Shown: positions 18,773 through 28,463, numbered from the stretch's first letter. The stretch is DNA of 64,000 bases from CAVTYH01 sp963773875 (GCA_963773875.1 CAVZCV010000014.1:372001-436000), one strand, 5' to 3'. Translations and numbers: made by a program. Notes: generated by a model from the sequence alone, not told the origin.

Positions 18773-20020
18773 ATGCCGTCCAATTCTTTTTTAATGCGAC
18801 TGTTATTACGTGCGTTATTCTCAACGTTTTGTTCAACAGTATGTGCTCAGGGCGTCTATACAGTGACCGTTGCTAATGGCACGGGCGTGGGCACGCTGTA
18901 CTCTGCAATTCAACAAGCCAACTCGTTTGGCAACGGCGCTGTCGTAAATATTGCCAACAATCTGGGGACGATCAATGTTGGACAGTTACCCGACATTACT
19001 GTGGGCCTGACGATCAACGGCGGCACAGGAAACACGCTGAGCGGCCAAAACACAAACCGCATCTTTTTATCAATGCTCCGAGCCAGTCGGTTCAAATCAA
19101 TAACCTGACGTTATCGAATGGCCTCGCTCAGGGAGGAAATGGCGGTTCTGGTGGAGCGGGAGGCGGGGGGGATGCGGGATTAGGTGGTGCGGTATTCATC
19201 ATGCTGGCAATGTCGCCTTTACGTCGGTCGTATTTTCCAATAACGCCTTCAAAGGGGGCAACGGCGGAGCGCCGGCATTGGCGGCGGAGGGGGTGGTGGT
19301 GGGATAGGATTCGCTGGCGGCTCGGGTTCGAGCAACTTTGTGAACAACGCATACTTTCTCGGGGCAGGTGGCGGGAGTGGCGCGAGATCGAGTTCGGGAT
19401 TCGCTGCCTCGGATTTAGCGCCGGAAATGGAGGAGGTCTTCACGGGGGAGCGGCGAAGTGCCTCCAGCAACAATGATGGCTCCAGTGGAGCCGCACCCGA
19501 CGGCGGCGGCGGAGGCGGCGGATATGGTCACTCGCCGCTGACCTAATGGCGTGCCTGTACAGATTCTCGGGAGCGAAGTGACTTCGGCGGTGGAGGGTGG
19601 CGGGAGCAGCCTCAATAACTATGCGGGGTTTGGCGGAAACGGTGGATCGGAGCTGGCGGTGGCGGCGGGGCGGATGCTGGAATTGGTCCGGGGGCTACGG
19701 TGGCGGCGGCGGCTTTGGCGGGGCGGAGGTGGAGCTGGTGGTTCAGTGAATAGATCAACTACGGCCCAAGCCCCGGTGGTAGCGGCGGATTGGCGGTGGC
19801 AACGGTGGTCAAAGTGATCAGAGGCGGCGGAGGCGGAGCTGCGTCGGAAGCGCAGTATCGTTCGATCGGTCGTTGCCTTCGTTGATCCTCGACTGACACC
19901 GGAACTCTTACAGCGGGCAGCGGTGGGATCAGCGGTGGCCACAACGCCATCGGCAGTGCCGCAGGGGGACATATCGGATGGCGAATTTGTACGCTCAGAA
20001 AACGCAAACGATAGATTTAC
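18773..20020 (+). pseudogene. Decayed glycine-rich beta-helix-type secreted protein, copy A
   Basis: It begins with a signal peptide and a short conserved opening (CAQGVYTVTVANGTGVGTLY, then AIQQANSFGNGAVVNIANN and INGGTGNTLSGQNTNRIF), the pattern of autotransporter-like beta-helix proteins. The frame is lost at about 19080. The rest survives as glycine-rich pieces spread over all three frames (for instance INNLTLSNGLAQGGNGGSGG near 19098, and GSGGISGGHNAIGSAAGG near 19918). Several indels make it a pseudogene unless the sequence is faulty. A second copy lies on the other strand at 37829-38394. Confidence 0.65.
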
Positions 20021-20023
20021 GCC

Positions 20024-20239
20024 ATGCGTCTCCACTTCACCATCCGCGATTTGCTCTGGCTGGCCGTGGTGGTGGCACTCGTCCGCGGCGACTCTCACTT
20101 CAGCGCACAGCGGACTGGGGGCTTCGCTCTGATCATTCTCAACGTCGGCCTCGCAGGCAGGCCACTTGAACTAGAGGTCGCGTCTAGACCGCCCACTGTT
20201 CAGCGGCGGATGTCGCTCAGCAATTGCAAAAGTATCTAG
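20024..20239 (+). CDS. FTIRDLLWL-type short membrane protein, probably truncated
   Basis: It starts MRLHFTIRDLLWLAVVVALV, the N-terminal motif of a common planctomycete family (basic start, FTIRDLLWL, one membrane helix, then usually GWWLDH). Here the motif breaks after VALV and the remaining 50 residues look like out-of-frame sequence. It begins directly behind the glycine-rich pseudogene. Related copies stand at 24109 and 26366. Function unknown. Confidence 0.45.
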   Translation: MRLHFTIRDLLWLAVVVALVRGDSHFSAQRTGGFALIILNVGLAGRPLELEVASRPPTVQRRMSLSNCKSI

Positions 20240-20890
20240 GGACTGGTGCGGTGACCGTGAAGGTTACCGACGTTCGATATTCAAAGCGGCGGAACGACAG
20301 TCAACCACGGCACACTCATTGCCGCGGCTCCCGCTCCTGGCGGAACCTTTAGCGGTGTTGGCACGGTGAACGTCAATATGGACGGTCCTACAGCTGGGAA
20401 ATCAATCGGCAAGCCAATGTGCTCGATTGAAAGAAAAAGGGTACGTACGACATACAGAGAGACCCCAAAGAGGACGCATATCGCGTTCAATTTTCTTGAG
20501 CTCGATCCCAAATCAGGCCAGAACGGGATTTCTGAAGTGCAGTTGGTTTCGGATGGCTGAAGGGGGAGGAGCGGAAATAGTTCAAAGTGAACTCAGCGAT
20601 GGGAAATGGACACACAGCAGGATTGGGGGAAGGCATGGCGGATAACAAATCAGGCCAGAACTGGATTTCTGAAGTAGCAGTTGGTTTCGGATGGCTATGG
20701 GAAATGAACAACGGCGTGCGACAGTTTGTGAGTACGGAGTGACGGACGTTTCTGAAGGCTATCGGGTACACGAGCCAATTGTATGTGACGGTTGCCAAGC
20801 CGTCGCCTTTCAAACAGTAGTCCGATTTATTTTCGATCCACACACTAATTTCCCGCCCACCTAATCCTGCCCGCCGCGTGGCGAGCCGCG
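20240..20890. other. Degenerate non-coding stretch
   Basis: No intact gene. A beta-helix-like piece (GTLIAAAPAPGGTFSGVGTV) can be read near 20308-20370, probably another fragment of an adhesin-like protein. The stretch also holds the imperfect direct repeat listed separately, and ends in the CTAATCCTGCCCGCCGCGTG element at 20861-20880. Confidence 0.4.
20510..20696 (+). repeat. Imperfect direct repeat of about 50 bp
   Basis: 20510-20558 and 20647-20696 are nearly identical (both start AAATCAGGCCAGAAC and end GTTGGTTTCGGATGGCT), separated by 88 bases. They differ by one substitution and a one-base insertion. They look like two copies of a small unit or the footprint of a local duplication. Confidence 0.75.
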
Positions 20891-21360
20891 ATGACTGAAG
20901 CTAAACCGAAGCATAACCGGTTCCGGTTCAGCTCGAACGCTGCTGCTTCTGATCACGGTCTTCGGGCGGATAGCGGCTGGGGAGGTGACACGTCAGCGGG
21001 AGTGCAGGGCGGATCAGCGCGCGCTGGTGTTAAGGCGGGCGAGGTGTGAGTGTTGACTGGAAAGTACACCTACACCGGTGGCAGACTGTTTGGCTGGGCT
21101 TCACCGTTAGCTGCCAGCTAGCGACGAGAAGCAGAGTCGGGAACAATTCGGCGCGGCTGATAAGTGCGATTATACGGCGGAACGTGTGAGTTATGACTTT
21201 GGAACCACGTCGTGGCAAGATGGACGAAATTAATCCCACGAGGCAGCCGATCAAGGCCGACTATCGCCCCCCATTGGCTGCGCGAGCGACTGGAGACGAC
21301 TTTTGCAGCAATGTGGTTAGTGTTGGCGCATTTGATCAGCCTCGGTCAATCCTTGGCGTT
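20891..21360 (+). pseudogene. Remnant of a leucine-rich-repeat protein gene, copy 1 (5' part only)
   Basis: An ATG at 20891 gives MTEAKPKHNRFRFS, then the frame is lost. With a one-base correction it would continue like copy 2 at 25476 (RFSLRTLLLLITVF, a short membrane segment). Further matching pieces follow: VSYDFGTTSWQDG near 21188 and DDFCSNVVSVGAFDQ near 21297. These correspond to the region before the LRRs in copy 2. The repeats themselves are missing and unrelated sequence follows from about 21350. It shares the upstream element and ribosome-site region with copy 2. Confidence 0.6.
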
Positions 21361-22311
21361 TGGAAACACTCAAGTCCTGCTTGCCGGCTAATTGGCGTGG
21401 GCGTCAGGCAATGCCGGGATCGACGCGTGCACTGGGTTCGGTTACATCGCACCTGTTCGCCTTTCGATTATTACCTTGACCGGGGTGGCGGGCGATTTTG
21501 ATCGCGACCGGCAGACGTTGCCGATGTCGGCGATGCTCACAACTCGAACGGGATAAATCTTGGTCAAGGAATTGTAAGTAGAGGACATTGCACGACTGAT
21601 TCCAAATCTCGCGGGGACCGTGCCGCGTGCTCAGGGCGCTCGATCTCGTGGCCAGCGGCAGCGGATCGGCGTCTGCTGTCCCGGAGCTGCACTTTACTCT
21701 GGCAGTCTTAGGCCTGCTGACTTTCGCGTTGTTCAAAGCGACTTTGTGGTTCACTGGGGATCCGGAGCGGATTTAAATCACAGTTCAAATATGGGCGATG
21801 TAACGATCGACAAAACAATTCTGCCGGTGGCGAAAAAAGTGCTTGACTGAATGCGCGGGAACGGAAAAGGGGGAACGCAAAAGGTGTCAGGATGTCAGGA
21901 ACCTTAAATCGAGATTTTGGCCGTGAATTGTTTCTGACTTGCTGAGACCTTACCTGTGCGCAGGGTGAGACCGACGTCGGTCGGCAAGCCGACGAAAGCG
22001 ACAGCGGATAAAGGACCCAGAAAAATTTGCTAATCTGTTAAAAAATTGTTGAGTCCGAATTAGGCGAACGTTAAGATAAGGCGAGGGGGACAGCTGCAGA
22101 GAGCCGAAATTGATGCCACGAGGGCGGCATCGGCTGCGCCAGGGCGCCGCGTTCAAGGAATACTGCATTCACGCAGTACCTGCGGTGGTAATGGCAGCCG
22201 GCAGCGGATTTGCCGGTGATGGCTTCGATGCCTTCGGCGAGGGACCGGACGAAGAGGCAAAGTCGGTTCCGTCTACTTATTGATTGGCATCCTTGTTCCA
22301 GGGGACACCCC
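21361..22311. other. Degenerate region with a possible anchor remnant
   Basis: No complete gene is recognised. Just before a stop at 21776 one frame reads SAVPELHFTLAVLGLLTFAL followed by FKATLWF. This has the shape of a PEP-CTERM-like anchor (V-P-E, hydrophobic helix, basic residue), perhaps the tail of a lost secreted protein. The repeat at 21871-21924 is listed separately. 21930-22311 holds the upstream region of the next gene, where I see nothing else. Confidence 0.35.
21871..21924 (+). repeat. GGTGTCAGGAACC element, copy 1
   Basis: The stretch contains GGGAACGCAAAAGGTGTCAG, an 8-base duplication GATGTCAG, then GAACCTTAAATCGAGATTTT. The same unit recurs at 23290-23362 on the other side of the PEP-CTERM gene. 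It resembles the short GGTGTCAGGAACC units scattered through planctomycete genomes (recalled, not checked). Confidence 0.6.
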
Positions 22312-23242
22312 ATGAATCTGCATCTTCGAGTCCTTTTCGTTGGCATTCTCGTGTTTGTCATCGCCCCGTTTGCGTCAGCGGCGGATATAGTTTGGGTTAC
22401 TTTTCACTCGGCCGATAATGCACCTTCGGCCGGCGCGGCCGGTGCCGGTTTTACTGCTGCACCTGATAAAGGCTACACCGATCTGCTCTCGGCCAATGGA
22501 CACACGGTCACTCGGTTTGTGACGCACGATATTGCCTCGGGAGGAACGCTGACTCCGGCCGAGTTGACTACGCTCAATGGGGCCGACTTAGTGATTATCG
22601 GGCGTTCCATTAATAGCGGGCACTACCAGCAGCTCGAAGAAACGTTGGCGTGGAACAGTCAGGTTACGGCGCCACTGATTGTGATGTCCGGCTATATCGA
22701 GCGGAACAGCCGTCTGGGATATACAACGGGCGCTACGATACCTGATATTGCCGGAAATATAAAACTGGCGGTCAATAATCCGGCGCATCCGATTTTTGCC
22801 GGCATCGCGCTGGATGGTACGAACACGATGGTGAATGACTTCGCCGGCGTGGCGGTTAGCCCGGTCGATGGGACGACCTTGCAACGCGGCATTTCAGTCA
22901 ATACCAATCCATTGAACAGCGGCGGGACCTTGCTGGCTACCGTCGGAACGGTTGGCGACCCTGCATTCGGTGGCACTATCATTGCCGAGTGGCCAGCCGG
23001 TGCGACCATGTCGGATGGCGGCGCTGAAATGCTCGGCGGTCATCGGCTGGTATTTCTCGGCGGCAGTCGCGAAGCCAACGGCGTCAGCAGTGAAACCGCT
23101 GGAATCTTTGACCTGAGCGCCGATGGCGCAACTATTCTTGAACGCAGTGAATTACATGGCCGTGCCGGAGCCGTCCACCCTGATTCTCATGACTGTGGGT
23201 GCCATCGCGCTGGCGGCGGCAGCCCGGCGCACGCGGAGTTAA
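22312..23242 (+). CDS. Secreted PEP-CTERM protein (frameshift before the anchor)
   Basis: About 310 residues from the ATG at 22312, which has AGGGGA upstream and a signal peptide ending ASAADIVWV. The body reads like a ThuA/GATase-like alpha/beta domain: VTFHSADNAPSAG, a DLLSANGHTVTRF helix-strand, GADLVIIGRSINSGHY, and a final GGHRLVFLGGSREANG. The frame breaks at 23135-23136: one more T gives FLNAVNYMAVPEPSTLILMT, joining the anchor and its basic tail (AAARRTRS). Envelope attachment through exosortase is expected; the ligand is unknown. Copies of a short repeat flank the gene. Confidence 0.75.
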
Positions 23243-23289
23243 ATCGCGCTATCGTCTGCGGCAGCTTTAGCGTTTCTATGGAACGCAAA

Positions 23290-23362
23290 AGGGGAACGCA
23301 AAAGGTGTCAGGAACCTTAAATCGAGATTTTGGCCCTAAATTGGTTAATCCTGACACCTTTT
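23290..23362. repeat. GGTGTCAGGAACC element, copy 2, with 14-bp inverted repeat
   Basis: It repeats the unit at 21871-21924 (GGGGAACGCAAAAGGTGTCA through GATTTTGGCC). It adds a perfect inverted repeat, AAAAGGTGTCAGGA at 23300-23313 with TCCTGACACCTTTT at 23349-23362, around a 35-base loop. It could form a hairpin at the 3' end of the PEP-CTERM transcript, or be a REP-like unit. Confidence 0.65.
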
Positions 23363-24108
23363 CATTCGCACGGTTGTTGTCCTCTAGCTGTCGATTGTTG
23401 TACACTTCGGCTAAGCGCGGGGGGGACGATATTAGCGAAGTCACTTCAGGGGTGAATTAAAAGAAGGTCTAAGCTGTCGCGACGGCTTGTTGGTACACAT
23501 TCGGCTAAAGGTGCCGCGCAATTATATTAGCCTTCGGTAAGGTTGAATTATTTAGCGGAAGCCCTTCAGTATAAAACTGTGATATTGGGGGTGGGGAGTG
23601 GTGAATATGGGTGCGAAGAGTGGTTGAGGGGTGGGTGATATTATCGGTTGTGGTTTGGGAGTCGTGGAGTTGTTTAGCCGGAGAATTGATTTGTTTTCGT
23701 TCTGCTCGCTGTGGGGGCAGTTCCTTTCATCGGTGGGCTGTACTTGGTGGCATCGGCGGCGGCAATCAGAGAAGTCACCTTCAGTGTGTGGCTGCCGAAT
23801 ACCGAAGGTTACCGTCAGCACAATGGCAACTCGAACGGCAGTTGAGGAGCCCAAAGTGCTTTAAACGCTGTGGCGAGGTCTAGCGGGGGGTTTGTTTCTG
23901 ATGAGCGGTCGCGTCGAATGGCTGAACCTGGTATCGCGCTTATGCTTTGGTGTTTGTGCTCCGAAGTACGGTCGGCGTATGCTCAGTTCACAAGAGGCAA
24001 CCGGACGCGGTGATGATGGAGCCTTGTCGGAGTTGGCATTAAATGCTTAGTGGCGATTGCACTGAATGATACGGTTTTTCGGATGCCATTTGTTACCTGA
24101 ATTCGACT
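23363..24108. other. Degenerate stretch without a recognised gene
   Basis: Only scattered short open frames. One piece near 23778-23825 reads REVTFSVWLPNTEGYRQHNG, protein-like but with stops close by on both sides, so probably a remnant. Nothing else is recognised. Confidence 0.3.
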
Positions 24109-24240
24109 ATGCGCCTCCGCTTCACGATCCGCGATTTGATTTGGTTGGCCGTGTTGGTGGCGTTGGTCATGGGGTGGGTTTTGGATCATCGTCAACTCAG
24201 AGACACGATTGACTTCGCAAATGGGCACAAATGGGATTGA
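24109..24240 (+). CDS. FTIRDLIWL-type short membrane protein
   Basis: 43 residues: MRLRFTIRDLIWLAVLVALV, then MGWVLDHRQLRDTIDFANGH. This is the complete N-terminal signature of the planctomycete family: basic start, one helix, Gly-Trp and Asp-His-Arg. Family members usually carry a soluble C-terminal part, which is missing here. It is the best preserved of the three copies in the window. Function unknown. Confidence 0.55.
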   Translation: MRLRFTIRDLIWLAVLVALVMGWVLDHRQLRDTIDFANGHKWD

Positions 24241-24282
24241 CGAATACGGCAATGGAAGTGGCGCTCGCAATTTGGGACACAG

Positions 24283-25109
24283 CTAAACCGCGATCTCCAG
24301 AACGGGACGACGTGGGGTCGGCGTGCGGCGAACGAAATAGGCCAACAACTCCGCGCGAGATGAAACACGGAAATGCTCGTACAACCTTGCGACATAGTCG
24401 TGCACTGTTCTTGTGCCGAGGTTCAGTGAGCTGGCCACCTGCTTCTCGCTTTGTCCGTCGAGCAACAGCGACAGCGTTTCGCGTAGTCGCTTCGATAAAC
24501 CGTCGCGCGATAGGTGCTCTTCAGTCGTCAGTCGTACACCGACGAGGGGCGCGATTTCGTCGTGCAGCAGCTTCAACAAGGCGACCTCCCGAGCGCAGAA
24601 AGGTGCCGCGCCGTGCGGCCGGTCGATGCTGATCAACTCGGGACGCGCGGGGAAATCTACAACCCGGATCGACAGCACGTTGTCGTCGCAATCAATCTGC
24701 TTGCGAAAATTCTGATACCAGGGCGACGCATGATAGACCGCCTCGTCAGAAATGTGGCTCATCGCGGTCGTGACCCAACCTTGCTGCTTCATTTGGTCCT
24801 GTACGGTTTTTACGGGGGGCAACAAGTTGTCGGCCACGTCTTCGAACTGCCGCTGATTCATTTGCGCGAAGGCCGGCTGGATCAGAGCTTGCATCGAGGG
24901 TGGTAGGCCAACCACCGCCGACACCCCCAAGCTGCCGAACCAACCGGCCTCAGGCTGATAATCGGCCAGCATCAGGCCGACGTGCCCATTGAGCAGTCGG
25001 CAAGCGCCATGGAGCAAGAGTTCGCCCAGGCTCTCGGGTCGTCCCACAAATCGGAGACTTCGCGGACCAGGCGAATCACGACCGAGACATCGTCCATCGT
25101 TGGTTCCAT
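24283..25109 (-). CDS. LuxR-family transcriptional regulator (one frameshift near the N-terminus)
   Basis: About 275 residues. The C-terminal helix-turn-helix is typical of LuxR/FixJ proteins: RLRETLSLLLDGQSEKQVAS, then NLGTRTVHDYVARLYEHFRV and SSRAELLAYF. The first 190 residues form a sensor-like domain of unknown ligand. The ATG at 25109 starts MEPTMDDVSVVIRLVREVSD and the frame breaks after LWDDP. One extra base in the short GGG run at 25036-25038 joins it as LWDDPESLGELLLHGACRLL. The longer frame starting at 25152 is not native at its first 40 residues. No target operon is evident. Confidence 0.75.
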
Positions 25110-25475
25110 AAGGACACCCTTCTTCTACGTAAGGCGAGATTGCACCACGCACTCATTATGACAATGGCAATGCGGCAACCAATCGGCTGTTTAGCCGTAT
25201 GGCAGGTGTGGCAAGTAACTCGCGACTGATTAGCCGGATTGCGGCGAGGATACGTGCGAATAAAGATCACGAATGTTGCAGCGTCGGGCACGGTAGCGTC
25301 GGCAGTTGCAGTGTAATTCCGATCAACAGCGTCCGCAGCTTAAACCGTGGCAGTTTCATGTCCCCCAATGGTAGCCGATCAGCGTTAAGTAATTTCCGTT
25401 GCGATGGCACTTCTCGCCGGGCTAGACTGAACCGCTGTCGCCCAACTAATCCTGCCCGCCGCGTGGGGAGCCGCG

Positions 25476-26351
25476 ATGACTGAAACCAAACCGAAGCGTA
25501 AATGTTCCGGTTCAGCCTACGAACGATGCTGCTTCTGATCACGGTCTTCGCTGTTTGGCTCGGCTTCACAGATACGCCGCTCGACGCCAGCGCGAAGCAG
25601 TGTCGGCAATTTTAAGCGCGGGCGGAAACGTGCGCTATAACTATGGAAAGTGGCCTAATCGAGAAAAGATGGATGAGCTCAATCGGCGGCCGCGCGAACA
25701 ATCTCGCTTGACTGGATTCGGACGACTTAGACGACTTTTGCTGCAATGTGGTGAGCGCTGGATTTGATCAGAAGAACGTTCAAGCGTCCACGCTTCGGCA
25801 ACTGGCGCAATGTTCCGAACTCACAACGCTGTCGATCAATCGAATGCATGCGCCATTTGAGGCGAGCCACCTGGAAGCACTGACAGAACTAACTGGATTG
25901 AGAGAATTTTCCATGAATGCGCGAGGTGTTGACGGTGAGGCAGTTGGAATGTTGGTGAACTTAAAGCAACTAAGAATACTGCGAATCCTAGCATTTATCG
26001 ACGATGTCGGAATGGAACAGCTTGGCAAATTGAAATCGGTTCAATATTTGAGGCTAGCTGGCAATAGTGTCACCGACGACGGTTTCTCCCATCTGCAGCA
26101 TCGCACGAATTTGGATACTTTGGAGTTGCAATCGTTCCTTATTAATGAACGTTCGCTGCTTTCCCTCAAGGGGCTCACCAAATTGCGAGTACTAGACTTG
26201 CTCAACTGCCGAGATAGGGGCGGCGCGAATCGAGGGGCTAAAGCAGTTAAAACAAATATCGGAACTCTACCTTCGAGGAGCACGGCTTTCTCCGGAAGTC
26301 CTTGAAGAATTAAAGTCGGCGCTGCCAAACACCAGAGTCTCCGCGTCTTAA
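25476..26351 (+). CDS. Leucine-rich-repeat protein with N-terminal membrane segment, copy 2 (several frameshifts)
   Basis: It starts MTETKPKRK and, after a shift at about 25500, continues FRFSLRTMLLLITVFAVWLG (membrane segment). It then reads ARRQREAVSAILSAGGNVRY, the usual opening of planctomycete LRR proteins. The repeats are well preserved at 25748-26215 (for example LTELTGLREFSMNARGVDGE and LGKLKSVQYLRLAGNSVTDD). A last shift at the GGGG run 26217-26220 (one G too many) restores LKQISELYLRGARLSPEVLE and the stop at 26349-26351. Three or more indels mean either a pseudogene or poor sequence. LRR domains bind proteins; the partner is unknown. Copy 1 lies at 20891. Confidence 0.65.
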
Positions 26352-26365
26352 ATACGAACGGCGCC

Positions 26366-26482
26366 ATGCGTCTTCGCTTCACCATCCGCGATTTGCTCTG
26401 GCTGGCCGTCGTGGTGGCGCTGGCGGTGGGATGGTGGCTGGATGGAAAGGCAATTCCACGATCAAAAGCTGGGACCTTATGA
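26366..26482 (+). CDS. FTIRDLLWL-type short membrane protein
   Basis: 38 residues: MRLRFTIRDLLWLAVVVALA, then VGWWLDGKAIPRSKAGTL. It carries the family motif with the full GWWLD ending. A second frame overlapping the stop continues MDAKKVAEWRSQMKALE, so the soluble part may follow after a shift. It lies 14 bases behind the LRR gene and may be translated with it. Confidence 0.5.
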   Translation: MRLRFTIRDLLWLAVVVALAVGWWLDGKAIPRSKAGTL

Positions 26483-27314
26483 TGGACGCAAAAAAAGTGG
26501 CAGAGTGGCGATCTCAGATGAAGGCGCTCGAATAACGCCGACCTGAAACAACAGGTGAGAATGGTGCTGACCAAGTATCTCGGCTTACCGGAAGAGGATT
26601 TTGCCGACCCGCTGCCACGTCATTTAGAACGAAATCGAGTTATAGACCCGTTTGACGGACCACTACCGAATTCGAAGAAATATCTCGCGGTGGGCCCAAA
26701 AAAGGCTCTTGACTTCGAGACGCGTGTACACTACAATGCATTTGTCGGAGAGTATGGGCTCCGTGACTCGTTCTTTGGCAATTTGAACAAAATGCATAAG
26801 GGTCTAGGTGGCTGAGGGCCTGGAATGTCTTGCGGTCTGCGCATAGGATGGGTGGCCGGCAACTCCTGGCGCGGGACCGGAGAGGCGGAAGTTTCGGAAC
26901 GGGAAACTCGCCGAAGTACCAGGCAGGCAACCTAGACAGGCGGTGCGTTGCGGGCACCAAGAGACACACAGACCCCGCCGCAGTGAGAAAAAACCCATGC
27001 GAATCGCTCGAGAATTCTCGAGCGATTTGGGGTCAAACCGCGGAGAGTGAAATAACTGTGAAAAAACTCGGCGCGAATTTGGCGAAATCGCCTGCACAGG
27101 GTCAAAAGCACGGTGGACTTATTTCACTTGGAAACTCGGTTGCGGGAGTTCGCGCGAGTGGCAGCGCATTTTTCTCGGAAAATATCGCGGCCAGACCTGC
27201 GAGATTTTCACGCGGTTTTTGAGCAATCGCAATCGGATCGAGAATTCTCGGGCAGTTGTTGAAAATCAGGAGAATTTGCTCGCGAAATTACTCGCGGCCG
27301 CGATTCAAAAAGCA
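26483..27314. other. Region with short unassigned frames and palindromic sequence
   Basis: A frame at 26555-26815 encodes 86 residues (MRMVLTKYLGLPEEDFADPL onward) with no recognised family; it could be a remnant tied to the preceding FTIRDLLWL gene. From 26990 on, the sequence is rich in variations of CGAGAATTCTCG and CTCGCGAAA-like pieces, including a perfect 26-bp palindrome. I see no RNA gene I can name. Confidence 0.35.
27002..27027. repeat. Perfect 26-bp palindrome
   Basis: 27002-27027 (AATCGCTCGAGAA followed by its exact reverse complement) is perfectly self-complementary with no loop. Its core CGAGAATTCTCG recurs at 27239-27250. It could be an operator, a recombination site or a cruciform-forming repeat. 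Confidence 0.8.
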
Positions 27315-27348
27315 ACCCCGGTGGAAGCCCGAGGGCCACCACCGGGGT
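27315..27348 (-). terminator. Rho-independent terminator of the Arg/Gly/Pro-rich protein gene
   Basis: A 10-bp stem, ACCCCGGTGG with CCACCGGGGT (27315-27324 with 27339-27348), is followed on the complementary strand by TGCTTTTTG. It lies 69 bases behind the stop of the gene ending at 27417. Confidence 0.75.
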
Positions 27349-27416
27349 CTGAATCGGTCGCACGTACCGGGCTGATCCGCGCGACCGACGTTCGTTGGCC
27401 TCATGCGAGGCGAATT

Positions 27417-28230
27417 TTAGCGGCGCGAGTTGCGCAAGAAACCAATCTCGCGAATTAAAGTTTGCATCTCACGCTCCAGTTCATCGAGACGTCGATCGGT
27501 GCTCGACGCATGATCGCCGCCGGGCTGACGATCTCGACCGCCGAAGCGATCCTCACCAGGTCGCCCGCGTGCAACGAATCGATCGGCTGGAGGGCGGTCG
27601 CCATCGGCAGGACCGGATGGAGCGATCGCTACGCGGCGGACCAAAACCACGGCCGGCGAAATCAGGCCCGTGGAACATACCACCGAAACCTGGCGGACCA
27701 CGCCGATCATCGCGTGCGAAGTCTGACGGTCGCCGATCGGGCGGACCGCGGCGAGCGAAATCAGGGCCACGGCCTGACGGAGGCCCGCGGCGGGCGAAAT
27801 CGCGGTCGCGCCATGACGGCGGCCCACGACGAGCTAGTTCTGGTCCGCGCCACGATGGCAGATCGCGCCGCGCAAATTGCGGACCGCGGCCTATCGGTGG
27901 ACCACGGCGAGCAATTGCTGGCCCGGGCCCCGAGCGACTGCGATTAATTGGTGATCGGCGAAAACCTTCGGTGTCTCGATCACGCTCCCGTCCGTCGGCC
28001 GCGCGAGGCCGATCGTTGCGCCGTTCGATTGCCCGGTCATTTGCTCGCCAGCGATCGAATCGATCTTGCAACTCTCGCCATGCACGAAGGTCGGGTCGAC
28101 GGTCGCGCGGCGCATTTTCCTCGTCCGCCCGTACCGATGGCGTCGAGCTTAGCAATGCCAGCAAACACAATGAACACACTCGAACGATCACGCCTGGAGT
28201 CCAGACTTTCCCCCGACAAACTGTGAACAT
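27417..28230 (-). CDS. Secreted Arg/Gly/Pro-rich low-complexity protein with C-terminal coiled coil (one frameshift)
   Basis: About 270 residues. The N-terminal signal is VIVRVCSLCLLALLSSTPSV followed by RADEE. A long tract of degenerate FARRGPPxxRGPD units follows, for example RGPELARRGPPSWRDRDFAR. The frame shifts at about 27630-27650 and the other frame continues DGDRPPADRFVARGRPGEDR. It ends in STDRRLDELEREMQTLIREI, a coiled-coil helix seen at the end of many planctomycete secreted proteins. The opposite strand is also open but has no signal peptide or sensible composition. No function can be assigned. Confidence 0.55.
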
Positions 28231-28463
28231 AGTCAGCTTCTCCTCGCCCGGATAAGCTAATGCCGCCGGCGAAGGGCCGCGGCTAAATGATCAAACCCGC
28301 GAGGCGGACGAAGGTTTCGCGAAAGGGGGCAAGCCACTGCGGTGAAGAGCGGCTCACAGCGGAACTGGCACTCGTCGGCGTGAGAAGCAACAATAAACGG
28401 GGGATTTGCATAGTAGCACGGTGCTGCCGGGTTCGATGAGATTCAAATGGGGGAAAGAGTTGA

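Noticed and set aside
27395..28255. 286-residue frame on the + strand over the Arg/Gly/Pro-rich gene
   Set aside because: It is Arg/Ser-rich with no signal peptide or conserved end, while the opposite strand has a signal peptide, coiled coil and terminator.
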